Origin: Amycolatopsis taiwanensis DSM 45107
GTDB taxonomy: Bacteria; Actinomycetota; Actinomycetes; Mycobacteriales; Pseudonocardiaceae
Direction of reading: 5' to 3'
Length of the DNA: 64,000 nucleotides
Assembly: GCF_000519205.1 (NCBI RefSeq)
Contig: NZ_JAFB01000043.1
Span: 1 to 64,000, forward strand
Below are positions 1 to 8,670 of the stretch, piece by piece (positions within the stretch are counted from its first letter, which is position 1; each line of letters opens with the position of its first letter). A program made the position numbers and the translations under genes. The notes beneath the pieces were generated by a model, which ran no database searches, had not been told where the DNA came from, and saw nothing but the letters and a program-made list of their open reading frames with translations.

Positions 1-187
1 TGGTCCAGCAGTTCTTCCGTGGCAGCTGCGACACCAGTCCTAGCAACAGTTTCTCCGCCCGGCGACGGGGCTCGACCCGGCTGAAACGGCCCGCGATCCG
101 CCCCGTCAGCTCATCGAACATCGCCCGCCAGCGGGCAGGGTCTATGCTGGCGCCCGCGGCCGCCAGCCGATCTTGGGAAGTCCACAC
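1..187 (-). mobile_element. IS701-family transposase, N-terminal part (cut by window edge)
   Basis: About 62 codons read leftward from a GTG at 187 and run off the window. The peptide contains RWRAMFDELTGRIAGRF, then SRVEPRRRAEKLLLGL and LPRKNCWT. This is the usual opening of actinobacterial IS701-type DDE transposases (FDEL..RI..RF.RVEPR.RA...L.GLL....RKN.W). The DDE catalytic core lies outside the window, so whether the element is intact cannot be told. A stop codon sits a few codons upstream of the GTG in the same frame, which supports this start. The neighbouring decayed DNA suggests an insertion hotspot. Confidence 0.8.
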
Positions 188-701
188 AACCGACCATGAT
201 CAACTGGCGGCCGCACCCACTTCAGGCGCCCCCTCATCAGCCCCGATCACGAAGTCCGGCTGGAGTATTAGGCGGCGAGCCTTTCTTTGCCTTTGCCGAA
301 CCGGACCCGGCACAACCCGTACTCGCCTCCAGCCGATACCAAGCTGGCAGGACGGTAGGGAGTCCCTGCTTCAGGGCCTTAACCTGCAGGTTGGCTCGTC
401 AAACCATTGTCCACAACGGACCCGATTCTCAAACTGTCGCGAATTCGCATTCACTGCAATTGGCGGCAGATGGAACATCGGAACGAAAACCAGCGCTAAG
501 CGCCAACGTTGCTGGGCGGTGAACTGTGGATGCGAGACCGCACGAGCACCTTTCTGAACCTTGAATTTCGGACAATCTTGATGGACTCATGCCAGCTGGA
601 CTTTCGGATCAGGTTGTCAATTTCCGAAATGGTCTGCACGTGTCCAGATGGGCCAACGAGATCGCCCTGGCCGTACGTGAGGCGATCGCGTCAAGGCGAC
701 C
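188..701. other. Non-coding stretch beside the IS element; no gene seen
   Basis: About 500 bases with many stops in all frames and base composition visibly less GC-biased than the rest of the window. The short open frames here have no Shine-Dalgarno site, no actinobacterial third-position GC bias and no recognisable motifs. I found no second copy of the terminal bases upstream of the transposase start. It is probably old insertion or intergenic debris. Confidence 0.5.
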
Positions 702-1031
702 TCAGACGGCGAACGGCGACGCGTAGCCGAGGCTGCCGGACCACTCGTGCAGGTCCTCATCAGCCAGATTGGCCATCAAGTCATCGATGTAGGAAGAGAT
801 TTCGGGCTGCCGCCGCAAGGAAGTCATTGACAAGCACGCCGAGGACGCTTTCGACGTGAGAAAGCTTGGGCTCCAGGCGGGCGTGCAGCTCCTCTGTGGT
901 GGCGTACGGCCGGAAGTACCCGACTTCACCGATGACGCACATCGACTCTTCGAGCAGAAGCTCCGCGTCGTTTTTGTATGCCCGCGGACGCGTATGGCGC
1001 TGGATTCCTCAGGGGCTGGCCGAATTTCCAT
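702..1031 (-). pseudogene. Frameshifted hypothetical gene remnant
   Basis: No single frame is coherent. From the ATG at 1031, one minus-strand frame gives MEIRPAPEESSAIRVRGHTK. A second frame then gives a protein-like run (NDAELLLEESMCVIGEVGYF, then RPYATTEELHARLEPKLSHV, then ESVLGVLVNDFLAA). The original frame resumes with QPEISSYIDDLMANLADEDL and ends HEWSGSLGYASPFAV at 702. Two compensating shifts, near an A-run at about 975 and near 820, would restore one protein of about 105 residues. Family unknown. It is either a true pseudogene or the product of two sequencing indels. Confidence 0.5.
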
Positions 1032-1173
1032 CCTCCACGATGTTCGATGATCCTCCGGCGCGGAATCGTACGGGCGCGGACTGACAAACCACGAAGTCCT
1101 TCCAGCCATCGACCTTGCGGACTGCGGGACCAGGCACTCCGACGACCGTTGACTGGAAGGGCAGGCGACAATG

Positions 1174-1533
1174 TCAGGCTCGGACGGTGTCGATGTGGGT
1201 CTCGACCCAGTCGCGAAGGCCGGCCAAGGGGCGGGCGGCTCCTCGTCCGAGCTCGGTGAGCTCGTACTCCACCTTGGCCGGCACCGCCGGGTAGACCGTC
1301 CGGCTGACGAACCCGTATTCCTCCAGCCGACGGAGTGTGCGAGTCAGTACCTTCGGGCTCACTCCCTGGAGCCGTCGCTGTAGTGCGCCGAACCGCTGCG
1401 GCCCTGCTTCGAGCGCGCCGATCGCGAGGGCCGACCATTTGGTGGCCAGCACCTCCAGGACGTCCCGACACGGACACAGGGCGGCGTACACGTCGTGTTC
1501 GTCGTGGACGCCACTGTCGCAGCGCTTACTCAC
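1174..1533 (-). CDS. HxlR-family winged-helix regulator
   Basis: A 119-residue DNA-binding regulator. The N-terminal CPCRDVLEVLATKW carries the Cys and the KW that mark HxlR/DUF24 proteins. The wing helix region QRFGALQRRLQGVSPKVLTR is typical, as is TRTLRRLEEYGFVSRTVYP followed by VEYELTELG. Start is GTG 1533; longer readings have no family homology. It is divergent from the MDR reductase at 1681, the usual arrangement for HxlR members that repress a neighbouring oxidoreductase in response to electrophiles or reactive carbonyls. A perfect palindrome at 1557-1571 in the shared intergenic region is the likely operator. The inducer is unknown. Confidence 0.88.
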   Translation of the reverse strand: MSKRCDSGVHDEHDVYAALCPCRDVLEVLATKWSALAIGALEAGPQRFGALQRRLQGVSPKVLTRTLRRLEEYGFVSRTVYPAVPAKVEYELTELGRGAARPLAGLRDWVETHIDTVRA

Positions 1534-1556
1534 AGGCGGCCTCCTCACCAGCAAGG

Positions 1557-1571
1557 CTACCCAATGGGTAG
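1557..1571. promoter_or_regulatory. Palindromic operator candidate for the HxlR regulator
   Basis: CTACCC, three bases, GGGTAG: a perfect inverted repeat lying 24 bp upstream of the HxlR GTG and about 110 bp upstream of the divergent reductase start. A looser related pair (ACCC, TTGC, GGGT) follows at about 1577-1588. The position between a regulator and its presumed target is what makes this an operator candidate. Confidence 0.55.
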
Positions 1572-1680
1572 TGGGAACCCTTGCGGGTAACCACGACTTT
1601 CCGCATAGCGTTGGCGTTTGTCCGAACGAACGCACCGGTGGAGACGAGCAATGGCAGCAGTCATGGATGGGGGCGCGACC

Positions 1681-2640
1681 ATGCGCGCCATGGGGATCAA
1701 TGGCTTCGGCGGCCCCGAAGTGCTCACGCCAGTGACCGTGGCACGACCAGTGCCCATGCCGACCGAAGTTCTGGTCCGCGTCTACGCGGCGGGCGTCAAC
1801 CCGCTGGATCTGCGTACCCGGGAGGGGTTGCCGACGCCGGCCGCCGACGCGCTCGGGACACCGCCGCACATCCTCGGGTGGGAAGTATCCGGTGTGGTGG
1901 AGGAAACCGGCCGGGGTGAGTTCCTGTTCGCCCCGGGCGACGAGGTGTTCGGGCTGTTGTGGCTGCCTCGCCCCGCCGGCGCCTACGCCGAGTTCGTCGC
2001 CGCGCCGTCCCGGCAGTTCGCCCGCAAGCCGGTCACCATCGACCACGATCACGCCGCCGCGGTTCCGCTCGCGGGACTCACCGCCTGGCAGGTCCTGACC
2101 GATCTGGCCGGCCTGCGTCCGGGACAGCGAGTGCTCGTCCACGGCGCGGGCGGTGGCGTCGGGCACCTCGCCGTGCAGTTCGCCAAACGTCTGGGTGCGC
2201 ACGTCACCGCGACTGCAAGCAAAGGCAAACATGACTGGCTACGCGAGTTGGGCGCGGACGAACTCATCGACTACCGGGAGATCCCATTCGAGCGGGTGGC
2301 ACGCGACATCGACATCGTCCTGGATCTCGTCGGCATGGTGCAGCCCGACACCGCGCTGCGCTCGCTCGAAGTCCTGCGGCCCGGTGGCCTGTTCATTCCA
2401 GTCGCGCCCGGCCGGCCGGCAGGGTTCGCTGAGCGCGCTGACGCGGTCGGTGTCCGCCTCGCGCCCGAGCCACTCGTCGAGCCGGACGGTCACGGTCTGG
2501 CCCGGCTCGCCGCACTCATCGACAACGGCGAACTCGACGTCCACGTCGATCGCGTTTTCCCGCTCGAAGAAGCCGCGAATGCTCACCTCCATGCCGGGAA
2601 GGGCGCAACCGGTAAGACGGTCCTGCACGTCGTCCGTTGA
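1681..2640 (+). CDS. MDR-family NADP-dependent quinone/enone oxidoreductase
   Basis: A cytosolic medium-chain reductase of about 319 residues that would reduce quinones or enones with NADPH. It opens MRAMGINGFGGPEVL, the signature of zinc-independent QOR/zeta-crystallin proteins. The GroES-like half contains AAGVNPLDLRTREG. The Rossmann half has GQRVLVHGAGGGVGHLAVQF, and VLDLVGMVQPDTALRSL supports cofactor binding. The C-terminus GKTVLHVV is typical. No structural or catalytic zinc cysteines are present. ATG 1681 matches family N-termini; an in-frame ATG at 1651 is possible. It is divergent from the HxlR regulator, which likely represses it. Confidence 0.87.
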   Translation: MRAMGINGFGGPEVLTPVTVARPVPMPTEVLVRVYAAGVNPLDLRTREGLPTPAADALGTPPHILGWEVSGVVEETGRGEFLFAPGDEVFGLLWLPRPAGAYAEFVAAPSRQFARKPVTIDHDHAAAVPLAGLTAWQVLTDLAGLRPGQRVLVHGAGGGVGHLAVQFAKRLGAHVTATASKGKHDWLRELGADELIDYREIPFERVARDIDIVLDLVGMVQPDTALRSLEVLRPGGLFIPVAPGRPAGFAERADAVGVRLAPEPLVEPDGHGLARLAALIDNGELDVHVDRVFPLEEAANAHLHAGKGATGKTVLHVVR

Positions 2641-2841
2641 CTCTGGACACCCACCGTGGTCACGGGACAGTGGACCGCCCGCTGTGGTCGTCGATCATCG
2701 ACGAGATCGCCGCGGTCACGGGACTCGGCCCGCGCCAGGAGGGAAACCGGCGCGACCGCGTGAACGGCGGGGGAGTCACCGGCGTGTCCAATATGGAACA
2801 GTGGACCGACCCGGTGAGACCGACAGGAGGTGGCTGGCCGA

Positions 2842-3402
2842 GTGAACTTCGACAGTCACGCCAGTGGGATCGTGTCCTTGGCCGTGGCCACGGTCAACCT
2901 GCTGACCGCTGGTCATGCGCATGGCCGCGAATACCGGGCCGAAGACTGCACCGGGCAGGTGAGATCGCTGCTCCGGCCGCCGCGGACACGGGAGCTGTCG
3001 GAGCGGGATGTCGATCGACTCCGTGACTACGCCGCCAAGCTGCGGCAGGTGTTCGCCGCCGTCGATGCGGGCCGGGTCGACGACGCCTGCGAGCAGACCA
3101 ACGCGCTACTGCGCGAGACCCACGCGGTGCCGGTGTTGAGCAGGCACGACGGCGAACCGTGGCACCTGCACTTCCATGCCCCGAACGCGGATTGGGCCCG
3201 CAGTTGGGCGGCGGCCATGGCGACCGGTCTGGCCGTGGTGCTCGGCAACCCGATACACGACCGGCTCGGCGTGTGCACCGCCCCCGCCTGCGACCGTGTG
3301 TTCGTCGACACCTCGCGCAACGGCACCAGGCGGTTCTGCTCGACGTCGTGCCAGAACCGGGTGAAGACGGCGACTTTCCGCGCACGCCAACGGGTTGGCT
3401 GA
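2842..3402 (+). CDS. CGNR zinc-finger / ABATE-domain protein
   Basis: A 186-residue protein with two parts: an N-terminal helical ABATE-like (DUF1470) domain and a C-terminal zinc finger. The finger reads CTAPACDRVFVDTSRNGTRR, then FCSTSCQNRVKTATFRARQR. The four cysteines and the CQNR box correspond to the CGNR motif with Q replacing G. Such proteins are presumed stress-related transcription regulators, mainly in actinobacteria, with no proven ligand. Start GTG 2842 has an AGGAGG eleven bases upstream (2825-2830); an upstream GTG overlaps that site and was rejected. It is convergent with the LysR gene, with one base between the stop codons. Confidence 0.85.
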   Translation: MNFDSHASGIVSLAVATVNLLTAGHAHGREYRAEDCTGQVRSLLRPPRTRELSERDVDRLRDYAAKLRQVFAAVDAGRVDDACEQTNALLRETHAVPVLSRHDGEPWHLHFHAPNADWARSWAAAMATGLAVVLGNPIHDRLGVCTAPACDRVFVDTSRNGTRRFCSTSCQNRVKTATFRARQRVG

Positions 3403-3403
3403 C

Positions 3404-4291
3404 TCAGCGGGTCGCGACGGTCATCCTGCGGGCCCGTTCCACCAACTCCCGCGCGGCCGGGCTGCTGGGCCCGCCCGCGCGCCACGCCCAGGCCAGCCGC
3501 CCGCGCAGCGGTGGCCGGTTGATCGCGATCGGCCACAGCCGATCCGATCGCGCCTGCGCGAACTCCCCGGGCAGGATCGCCACGCCCAGCCCGCGCTCGG
3601 CCAGCGCGGCGACCACACCCGGATCACTGGCTTCGAACGCGATCACCGGGGTGAACCCGGCCGCCGCGCACGCCTGGTCGAGGTGCGTCCGCAGGCCGGT
3701 GCCCGCGGGCAGGCTGATCAGCGGGCGGCCGCGGAGCGTGTCGATCGAGATCGTGCGCTGCGCGGCCAGTTCGTGATCATGGCTGACCGCGGCCATGATC
3801 GGTTGGTCGGTGATCACCTCGATGTCGATGCCTGCCGGGGTGGTGCTGCCGAGGCTGATGATCGCGGCGTCGAACCGGCCGCCGCGCACGCCCTCGACGA
3901 GTTCTTCGGAGGTGGCCTCGGCCAGGGTGATCTCCACCGCCGGGTGGTCCTCATGAAAGGTGGCGAGCAAGGAGGGCAGGTCGACGGCGTGCGAGGTCAC
4001 CATGCCGATGGCGACGTGCCCGCGGAGCAGCCCAGTGAGCTCGTCGACCGCCAGGCGTGCACCCTCCACCGCGGCCAGTGCGGAGCGCGCAAACGGCAGG
4101 ACCGCCTCGCCGGCCGCGGTGAGCCGCACCGACCGTCCTGACCGGTCGAGCAGTTCCTGGCCGAGTTCGCGTTCCAGGCGGCGGATCTGGGCGCTCACGC
4201 CGGGCTGCGCGACATGCACCCTGGCGGCCGCCCGCGTGAAGTTCCGTTCCTCCGCCACCGCGACGAAGTATTCGAGCTGCCGCAACTCCAT
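3404..4291 (-). CDS. LysR-family transcriptional regulator
   Basis: 295 residues. The N-terminal helix-turn-helix reads MELRQLEYFVAVAEERNFTR, then AAARVHVAQPGVSAQIRRLE, followed by a periplasmic-binding-protein-like effector domain (GHVAIGM, LISLPAGTGLRTHLDQACAA). ATG 4291 is the family-standard start. It is divergent from the small SnoaL-like protein at 4362 with only 70 bp between, so that gene is the obvious target. The intergenic palindrome AACTAGTT (4317-4324) could be part of a LysR box. Effector unknown. Confidence 0.9.
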   Translation of the reverse strand: MELRQLEYFVAVAEERNFTRAAARVHVAQPGVSAQIRRLERELGQELLDRSGRSVRLTAAGEAVLPFARSALAAVEGARLAVDELTGLLRGHVAIGMVTSHAVDLPSLLATFHEDHPAVEITLAEATSEELVEGVRGGRFDAAIISLGSTTPAGIDIEVITDQPIMAAVSHDHELAAQRTISIDTLRGRPLISLPAGTGLRTHLDQACAAAGFTPVIAFEASDPGVVAALAERGLGVAILPGEFAQARSDRLWPIAINRPPLRGRLAWAWRAGGPSSPAARELVERARRMTVATR

Positions 4292-4361
4292 AACTGTTGA
4301 TTCTAGCCTTCAGACGAACTAGTTGTTGGACTTATGGCTGGGCTGCGCACAGGCTGGACTC

Positions 4362-4724
4362 ATGACCAACGAACGCGAACGGGCCGCGCAGCCCGAAGAT
4401 CTGGCCAGGTTGTTCGTCGAACGGTGCAACGCCAATGACGCCGAAGGACTGGCCCAGTTGTATGCACCGGACGCGGTGATCGCCTATCCGCCGGGGTCGA
4501 CCACCGTGGGGCGGGAGGCGATCCGGGCCGTGCTCGAACGGATGCTGGAACACGCGCCGGCGCCGTTCGCGATCGAGGAGCCGCTGCCCACCGTCTACTA
4601 CGGCGACCTCGCCCTCACCTCGACCCGTCCCGCCGACAACACCGGCGGCCGGGTTCAGGTGGCGCGCCGCCAGCCGGACGGGACCTGGCTGCGGATCATC
4701 GACCGGCCCGAGGTGCGGAGCTGA
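4362..4724 (+). CDS. SnoaL-like / NTF2-fold protein
   Basis: 120 residues with the NTF2-like cone fold signature: LARLFVERCNANDAEGLAQL, then YAPDAVIAYPPG, then GREAIRAVLERML, and a C-terminal strand pattern ending TWLRIIDRPEV. Such proteins are small hydrolases or isomerases, or polyketide-cyclase-like ligand binders. Without a catalytic set the reaction cannot be assigned. ATG 4362 aligns with family starts. It is divergent from and probably controlled by the LysR gene. Confidence 0.8.
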   Translation: MTNERERAAQPEDLARLFVERCNANDAEGLAQLYAPDAVIAYPPGSTTVGREAIRAVLERMLEHAPAPFAIEEPLPTVYYGDLALTSTRPADNTGGRVQVARRQPDGTWLRIIDRPEVRS

Positions 4725-4895
4725 CGTGCTGGGTCGCCGGTGTTGGCGTTAGGGGTTCCTCCGCTGAAACACCGGCAAGTTGTCATCCGCGCTGGTCCTG
4801 AGCGTCCCAGCAGGGTGCTGATGACCTGCTTCCGCGGCACGGCCGTGGTTGACTCGGCATGACGGCAGCATCCCTGGCGCCGAGGAGGAGCAAGG

Positions 4896-6224
4896 ATGCG
4901 CTCACCAACGCAGGTCACGAACGTCGCGGAGCTTGCCGAGGCGCTCGAATCGGGCGTCCGGGAGATCGGGATCGAGGGAACGATCACTGGCTCGCCGATG
5001 ATCACCATCCCGCCCGGTGTCACACTGCGCGGCGGCACCCTGCGGTTCGGCGCGAAGGGGGTGCGCCTGACCGCGGACAACACCCTCGACGGCGTGACCG
5101 TGCTGACGGCCGACGATGAGGTCGCGATCCTCAACGACACCGGCGTCGGCGACATGGGAACGCTCACCCTCCGCGACGTACGGGCCGTCGGGCAGGTGCT
5201 GCTCGTGGCCGAGGGCGCGATCCGCGCCGGGCATGTGCAGGTCGAGGGACTGTGGATCGACCGGGCCGACGTGCGCGGACGGTCGCGTCGTCCGCACGGT
5301 TTCGGGGTCGAAGCGCTACAAGGCGCGTTGACGGTCTGGAACCTGCAGGCCGATCCTGCGGTGACCATCACCGCCGAGTTGCTGGACGTGTCGGTCGGTA
5401 CCGCAGTCACACCGGTGCGGGGCAGCGGGGTCTTCGCCGGTGGCCACGGAAACTGGGCGGGCAAGGGCGATGGCGGCCTGCTGCGCGTCTCGCACTTGCG
5501 CACCGGCGAGATCCACACCGACGGCGGCATCCCGGAGGCCACCCCGGACCTGATCTCCGGTGGTGTCTTCGTCATCTCCGGGGCTGTGGTCGACCAGGTC
5601 ACCAACGCGGGGCCGACCACGACGTACGGGCAGAACGACATGGTGCTGGACAACTGGGGTGATGTCGCCACCTGGACGGTCACCGCGCCGGTCACCTCCA
5701 ACGGCCCCAGCGGCATCGGATTCGTCAACTTCGGCACCATCGACAGCCTCGACGTGCGGGCCCCGATCCAGACCAACGGCAAGGGCGCCCGCGGGTTCAA
5801 CCTCTACGACGGGTCGCTGCGTGAAGCGCGTTTTGCGCGCGTGGCCACCACCGGCGACGGATCGGTGGGGATCCAGGTCAGCAAGCCGATGGGTGTCCTG
5901 TCGGTGTCCGGAGACGTGACGACCAGCGGCGGTGAGGGACTGAGCCTGGTCAAGGGAGTGCAGGTCCTCCTCAAGGCCGTTGCCCTGAGCATCAAGCCGG
6001 GAGGCGAGGTCGAGCGCATCTCCGTTGGTGGGACGATCGCTACCCGCGGCGATGGTGTCAACGCCGTGGAAATAGCAGGAAGTGTGGGCCGGTTCGAGGT
6101 CGGGGGCGGCATCCGCGCGGATGGCAAGAACTCCGATGCCGTCCATGTCACCGGGAACGTCCCCGGACTCGACTCCATCGAGCTTCACGCCGCTGACGGC
6201 CGGAGCCTGGTCAGAACCTCCTGA
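4896..6224 (+). CDS. Right-handed beta-helix protein, function unknown
   Basis: 442 residues made almost entirely of short Gly/Asn/Asp/Val strand-turn repeats. Examples are VTLRGGTLRFGAKGVRLTAD, then NTLDGVTVLTADDEVAILND, and later GDVTTSGGEGLSLVKG and RISVGGTIATRGDGVNAVEI. This is the pattern of parallel beta-helix (pectate-lyase-like) proteins. There is no signal peptide, no membrane segment and no catalytic lyase Asp/Lys pattern that I can recognise, so it may be cytosolic or exported by another route. ATG 4896 has GAGGAG seven bases upstream. It stands alone, between the SnoaL-like gene and a convergent LysR gene. Confidence 0.7.
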   Translation: MRSPTQVTNVAELAEALESGVREIGIEGTITGSPMITIPPGVTLRGGTLRFGAKGVRLTADNTLDGVTVLTADDEVAILNDTGVGDMGTLTLRDVRAVGQVLLVAEGAIRAGHVQVEGLWIDRADVRGRSRRPHGFGVEALQGALTVWNLQADPAVTITAELLDVSVGTAVTPVRGSGVFAGGHGNWAGKGDGGLLRVSHLRTGEIHTDGGIPEATPDLISGGVFVISGAVVDQVTNAGPTTTYGQNDMVLDNWGDVATWTVTAPVTSNGPSGIGFVNFGTIDSLDVRAPIQTNGKGARGFNLYDGSLREARFARVATTGDGSVGIQVSKPMGVLSVSGDVTTSGGEGLSLVKGVQVLLKAVALSIKPGGEVERISVGGTIATRGDGVNAVEIAGSVGRFEVGGGIRADGKNSDAVHVTGNVPGLDSIELHAADGRSLVRTS

Positions 6225-6237
6225 AAAGCTGTTTCAG
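6221..6237. terminator. Weak hairpin at the end of the beta-helix gene
   Basis: CTGAAA, five bases, TTTCAG, overlapping the stop codon at 6222-6224. The stem is short and AT-rich, so it would be a weak terminator at best. It lies between two convergent genes. Confidence 0.3.
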
Positions 6238-6287
6238 TTGACGATCCCTCAGTGAGACGGTCCGGTGGCCAAGACCTGCCGGGTTCG

Positions 6288-7193
6288 CTATTCATCACCG
6301 TTCGGCGGTTTCGAGGATTCCGCTGCCGAGATACCCAGCGCGGACAGGAAGGCCGCGGTGGCGGGGGAAAGCGGGAAGCGACTCCAGATCAGGTACTCCA
6401 TGCGGGCGGGAGCGTCGCGGACCTGAAGGATGGACAGATCGCGGAGTTCGGGCACGAATGCGGCGGGCAACATCCCGATCCCCAGGCCCTGCCGGATCAG
6501 GCCGGCCATGAAGTTCACGGTCGTCACTTCGAAGGCGACCTCGCGCCGGACTCCGGCCGCCACGAACGCCTCGTCCGACTGGGCCCGCGCGGCGGTTCCG
6601 GCGGGGAAGTCGACGAACGGTTCAGCCGAGAGGCGCAGCAGGTCCACGTCATCCTCGTCCGCCAGGGGGTGGCCGAGTGCCACCACGGCGACCAGGTCGC
6701 CGCGCGCCAGTTCGCGGCCGCGAACCCCCTTGGGACGCGCGTTCACCGGTATTCCAAGGAACGCGACATCCAGGGTGCCCTGTCGCACCCGTTCGACCAA
6801 CTCCAGGCTCGCGCCCGAGCGGAGACTGATCCGCACCTTTCGGTGGCGTGCGTGGAAGCGCTCCAGTACCGCTGGCAAATCGACCGCCGTGACGGTGGAA
6901 ATGGCGCCGATGGCGAGCGGGCCGCGGATCTCACCGGAGGCGGCCGCCACCTCGGCCAGGGCCCGCTCGGCGGCGTCCAGAGCCTGCCGGGCCGCGGGGA
7001 GGAACGCCTCGCCGGCCGGGGTCAGCCGGACGCGGCGGCTGGTGCGGTCGAACAGCTTGGTGCCCAGTTCGCGTTCCAGCCGGGCGATCTGGTGGCTGAG
7101 CGCGGACTGGACGACCAGGCACTGCTCGGCGGCACGGGTGAAGTTGCCCGTCTCCGCGACGGCGACGACATAGCGCATCTGCTGAAGCTCCAC
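6288..7193 (-). CDS. LysR-family transcriptional regulator
   Basis: 301 residues. The helix-turn-helix begins VELQQMRYVVAVAETGNFTR and continues AAEQCLVVQSALSHQIARLE. The effector domain follows (GPLAIGAISTVTAVDLPAVL, then GLIRQGLGIGMLPAAF). GTG 7193 was chosen because the peptide then starts exactly as LysR proteins do; further upstream codons have no homology. It is divergent from the MFS exporter at 7273 with about 80 bp between, so control of drug or metabolite export is likely. AT-rich sequence at about 7215-7250 could hold the LysR site. Confidence 0.88.
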   Translation of the reverse strand: MELQQMRYVVAVAETGNFTRAAEQCLVVQSALSHQIARLERELGTKLFDRTSRRVRLTPAGEAFLPAARQALDAAERALAEVAAASGEIRGPLAIGAISTVTAVDLPAVLERFHARHRKVRISLRSGASLELVERVRQGTLDVAFLGIPVNARPKGVRGRELARGDLVAVVALGHPLADEDDVDLLRLSAEPFVDFPAGTAARAQSDEAFVAAGVRREVAFEVTTVNFMAGLIRQGLGIGMLPAAFVPELRDLSILQVRDAPARMEYLIWSRFPLSPATAAFLSALGISAAESSKPPNGDE

Positions 7194-7272
7194 GAAGCAA
7201 TCGTGACTCACGATCGATCTATATGACAAACATGTATTGGACTCATTGATCGTCGTGCCCGAGGCTAAGTGC

Positions 7273-8535
7273 ATGACGACGAGATCCAACGTGGATGGTG
7301 GCGGTCTTTCACGCTGGCTGCTTCTGCTCATGTCGGTGGCCACCGGACTGGCGGTCGCGGGCAACTACTTCGCGCAGCCGCTGCTCGACCTGATCGGCCG
7401 CGAACTGCGCCTGGGCCCCTCGCTGGCTGCGCTGGTGGTCACGGCCGCCCAGGCCGGGTACGCACTGGGGCTGTTCCTGTTGGTACCGCTGGGAGATCTG
7501 GTGGAACGGCGACGGCTGGCCGTGTCCCTGTATGCGGTGACCGCGGTGTTTCTGCTGGTGGCGGCCACCGCCCCCAACGGCACGATGCTGTTGGCCGCGA
7601 CGGCCCTGACCGCGCTGACCTCGGTGGGGGCACAGGTCGTGGTGCCGTTCGCGGTGACGCTGGCGACCCCGGGCGAGCGTGGCCGGGTGGTCGGCACGGT
7701 GATGACCGGGCTGATGCTCGGCGCCTTGCTGGCGCGCACCGCCTCCGGGGCGCTGTCGGAGTTGGGCAGCTGGCGGACGGTCTACTGGGTGAACGCGGCT
7801 CTGATGGCGCTGATGGCCGTGCTGCTGCGTGTCTTCCTGCCCCGGCTCGGCGGCGACGGCCAACGCCTTTCTTACCCTGGTCTGCTTCGCTCGACGGTGG
7901 CGATGTTCCGGTACGAGCCGCTGCTGCGGTGGCGGGCGGGTATCGGCGCCTTGAGTGCGGCTTCGTTCAGCGTGCTGTGGACGGCGCTCACCTTCCTGCT
8001 GGCGCAGTCGCCGTACAGCTGGTCGGAGTCGGCCATCGGCCTGTTCAGCCTGGTCGGCGCCGCGGGTGCGCTGACCGCCTCGGTGCCGGGGCGACTGGCC
8101 GACCGCGGATACGTACAGATCGTGACCGGCGTCGGGACGGTCGTGCTGTTGGCGTCCTGGCTGACGATCGCCATCGGCGCACGCTCGCTGGCCTGGCTGT
8201 TCGTCGGCGTGATCGTGTTCGACCTGGCGTACAAGGCTGTGCTCAACAGCAACCAGAACGTCATCTACGGACTCCGGCCCGAGGCTCGCAACCGGATCAA
8301 CTCCGCCTTCATGACCTCCTTTTTCGCCGGCAGTGCGGCAGGCTCTGCGCTGACTTCGGTGGTCTGGGTGCGCGGCGGCTGGACCAGCGTGTGCGTCGTG
8401 GGTGCCTTCCTCTCGGCTGGGACCGTCGCACTCTGGGCACTGGAGCGCATCACGGTCAACCGGACGGCGGGAAAGCTCCTGAAGACTTCAGTTCGCCAAA
8501 GCCATGATCCGGCACCGGTCGCCTCGACCAACTGA
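7273..8535 (+). CDS. MFS transporter (DHA-type drug/metabolite exporter)
   Basis: 420 residues with about twelve hydrophobic segments. The first helix contains VATGLAVAGNYFAQPLLDLI, a motif of the YdhP/DHA-type exporters. The loop after helix 2 has GDLVERRRLAV, the MFS signature Gly-Asp-Arg pattern. The late helices carry NQNVIYGLRPEARNRINSAF, also usual for this branch. It is predicted to be a proton-driven exporter in the cytoplasmic membrane; substrate unknown. ATG 7273 precedes MTTRSNV. It is divergent from a LysR gene and ends at a strong hairpin. Confidence 0.9.
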   Translation: MTTRSNVDGGGLSRWLLLLMSVATGLAVAGNYFAQPLLDLIGRELRLGPSLAALVVTAAQAGYALGLFLLVPLGDLVERRRLAVSLYAVTAVFLLVAATAPNGTMLLAATALTALTSVGAQVVVPFAVTLATPGERGRVVGTVMTGLMLGALLARTASGALSELGSWRTVYWVNAALMALMAVLLRVFLPRLGGDGQRLSYPGLLRSTVAMFRYEPLLRWRAGIGALSAASFSVLWTALTFLLAQSPYSWSESAIGLFSLVGAAGALTASVPGRLADRGYVQIVTGVGTVVLLASWLTIAIGARSLAWLFVGVIVFDLAYKAVLNSNQNVIYGLRPEARNRINSAFMTSFFAGSAAGSALTSVVWVRGGWTSVCVVGAFLSAGTVALWALERITVNRTAGKLLKTSVRQSHDPAPVASTN

Positions 8536-8567
8536 TCCGTAGCCAGCGCCCTTGACCACAAGAAAGT

Positions 8568-8595
8568 GGGCCGGTAGCCAATCGGCTACCGGCCC
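8568..8595. terminator. Bidirectional hairpin terminator
   Basis: GGGCCGGTAGCC, loop AATC, GGCTACCGGCCC: a perfect 12-bp stem between the convergent MFS and ricin-like genes. It lacks a U-tract, as is common in high-GC actinomycetes. Confidence 0.85.
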
Positions 8596-8670
8596 GGACC
8601 ATGCGGATCGGTCTATTCGTCAAGAGCCAACGTCAGATCGCGACTCCCGCTGAGACCATGAACCGCTGCG

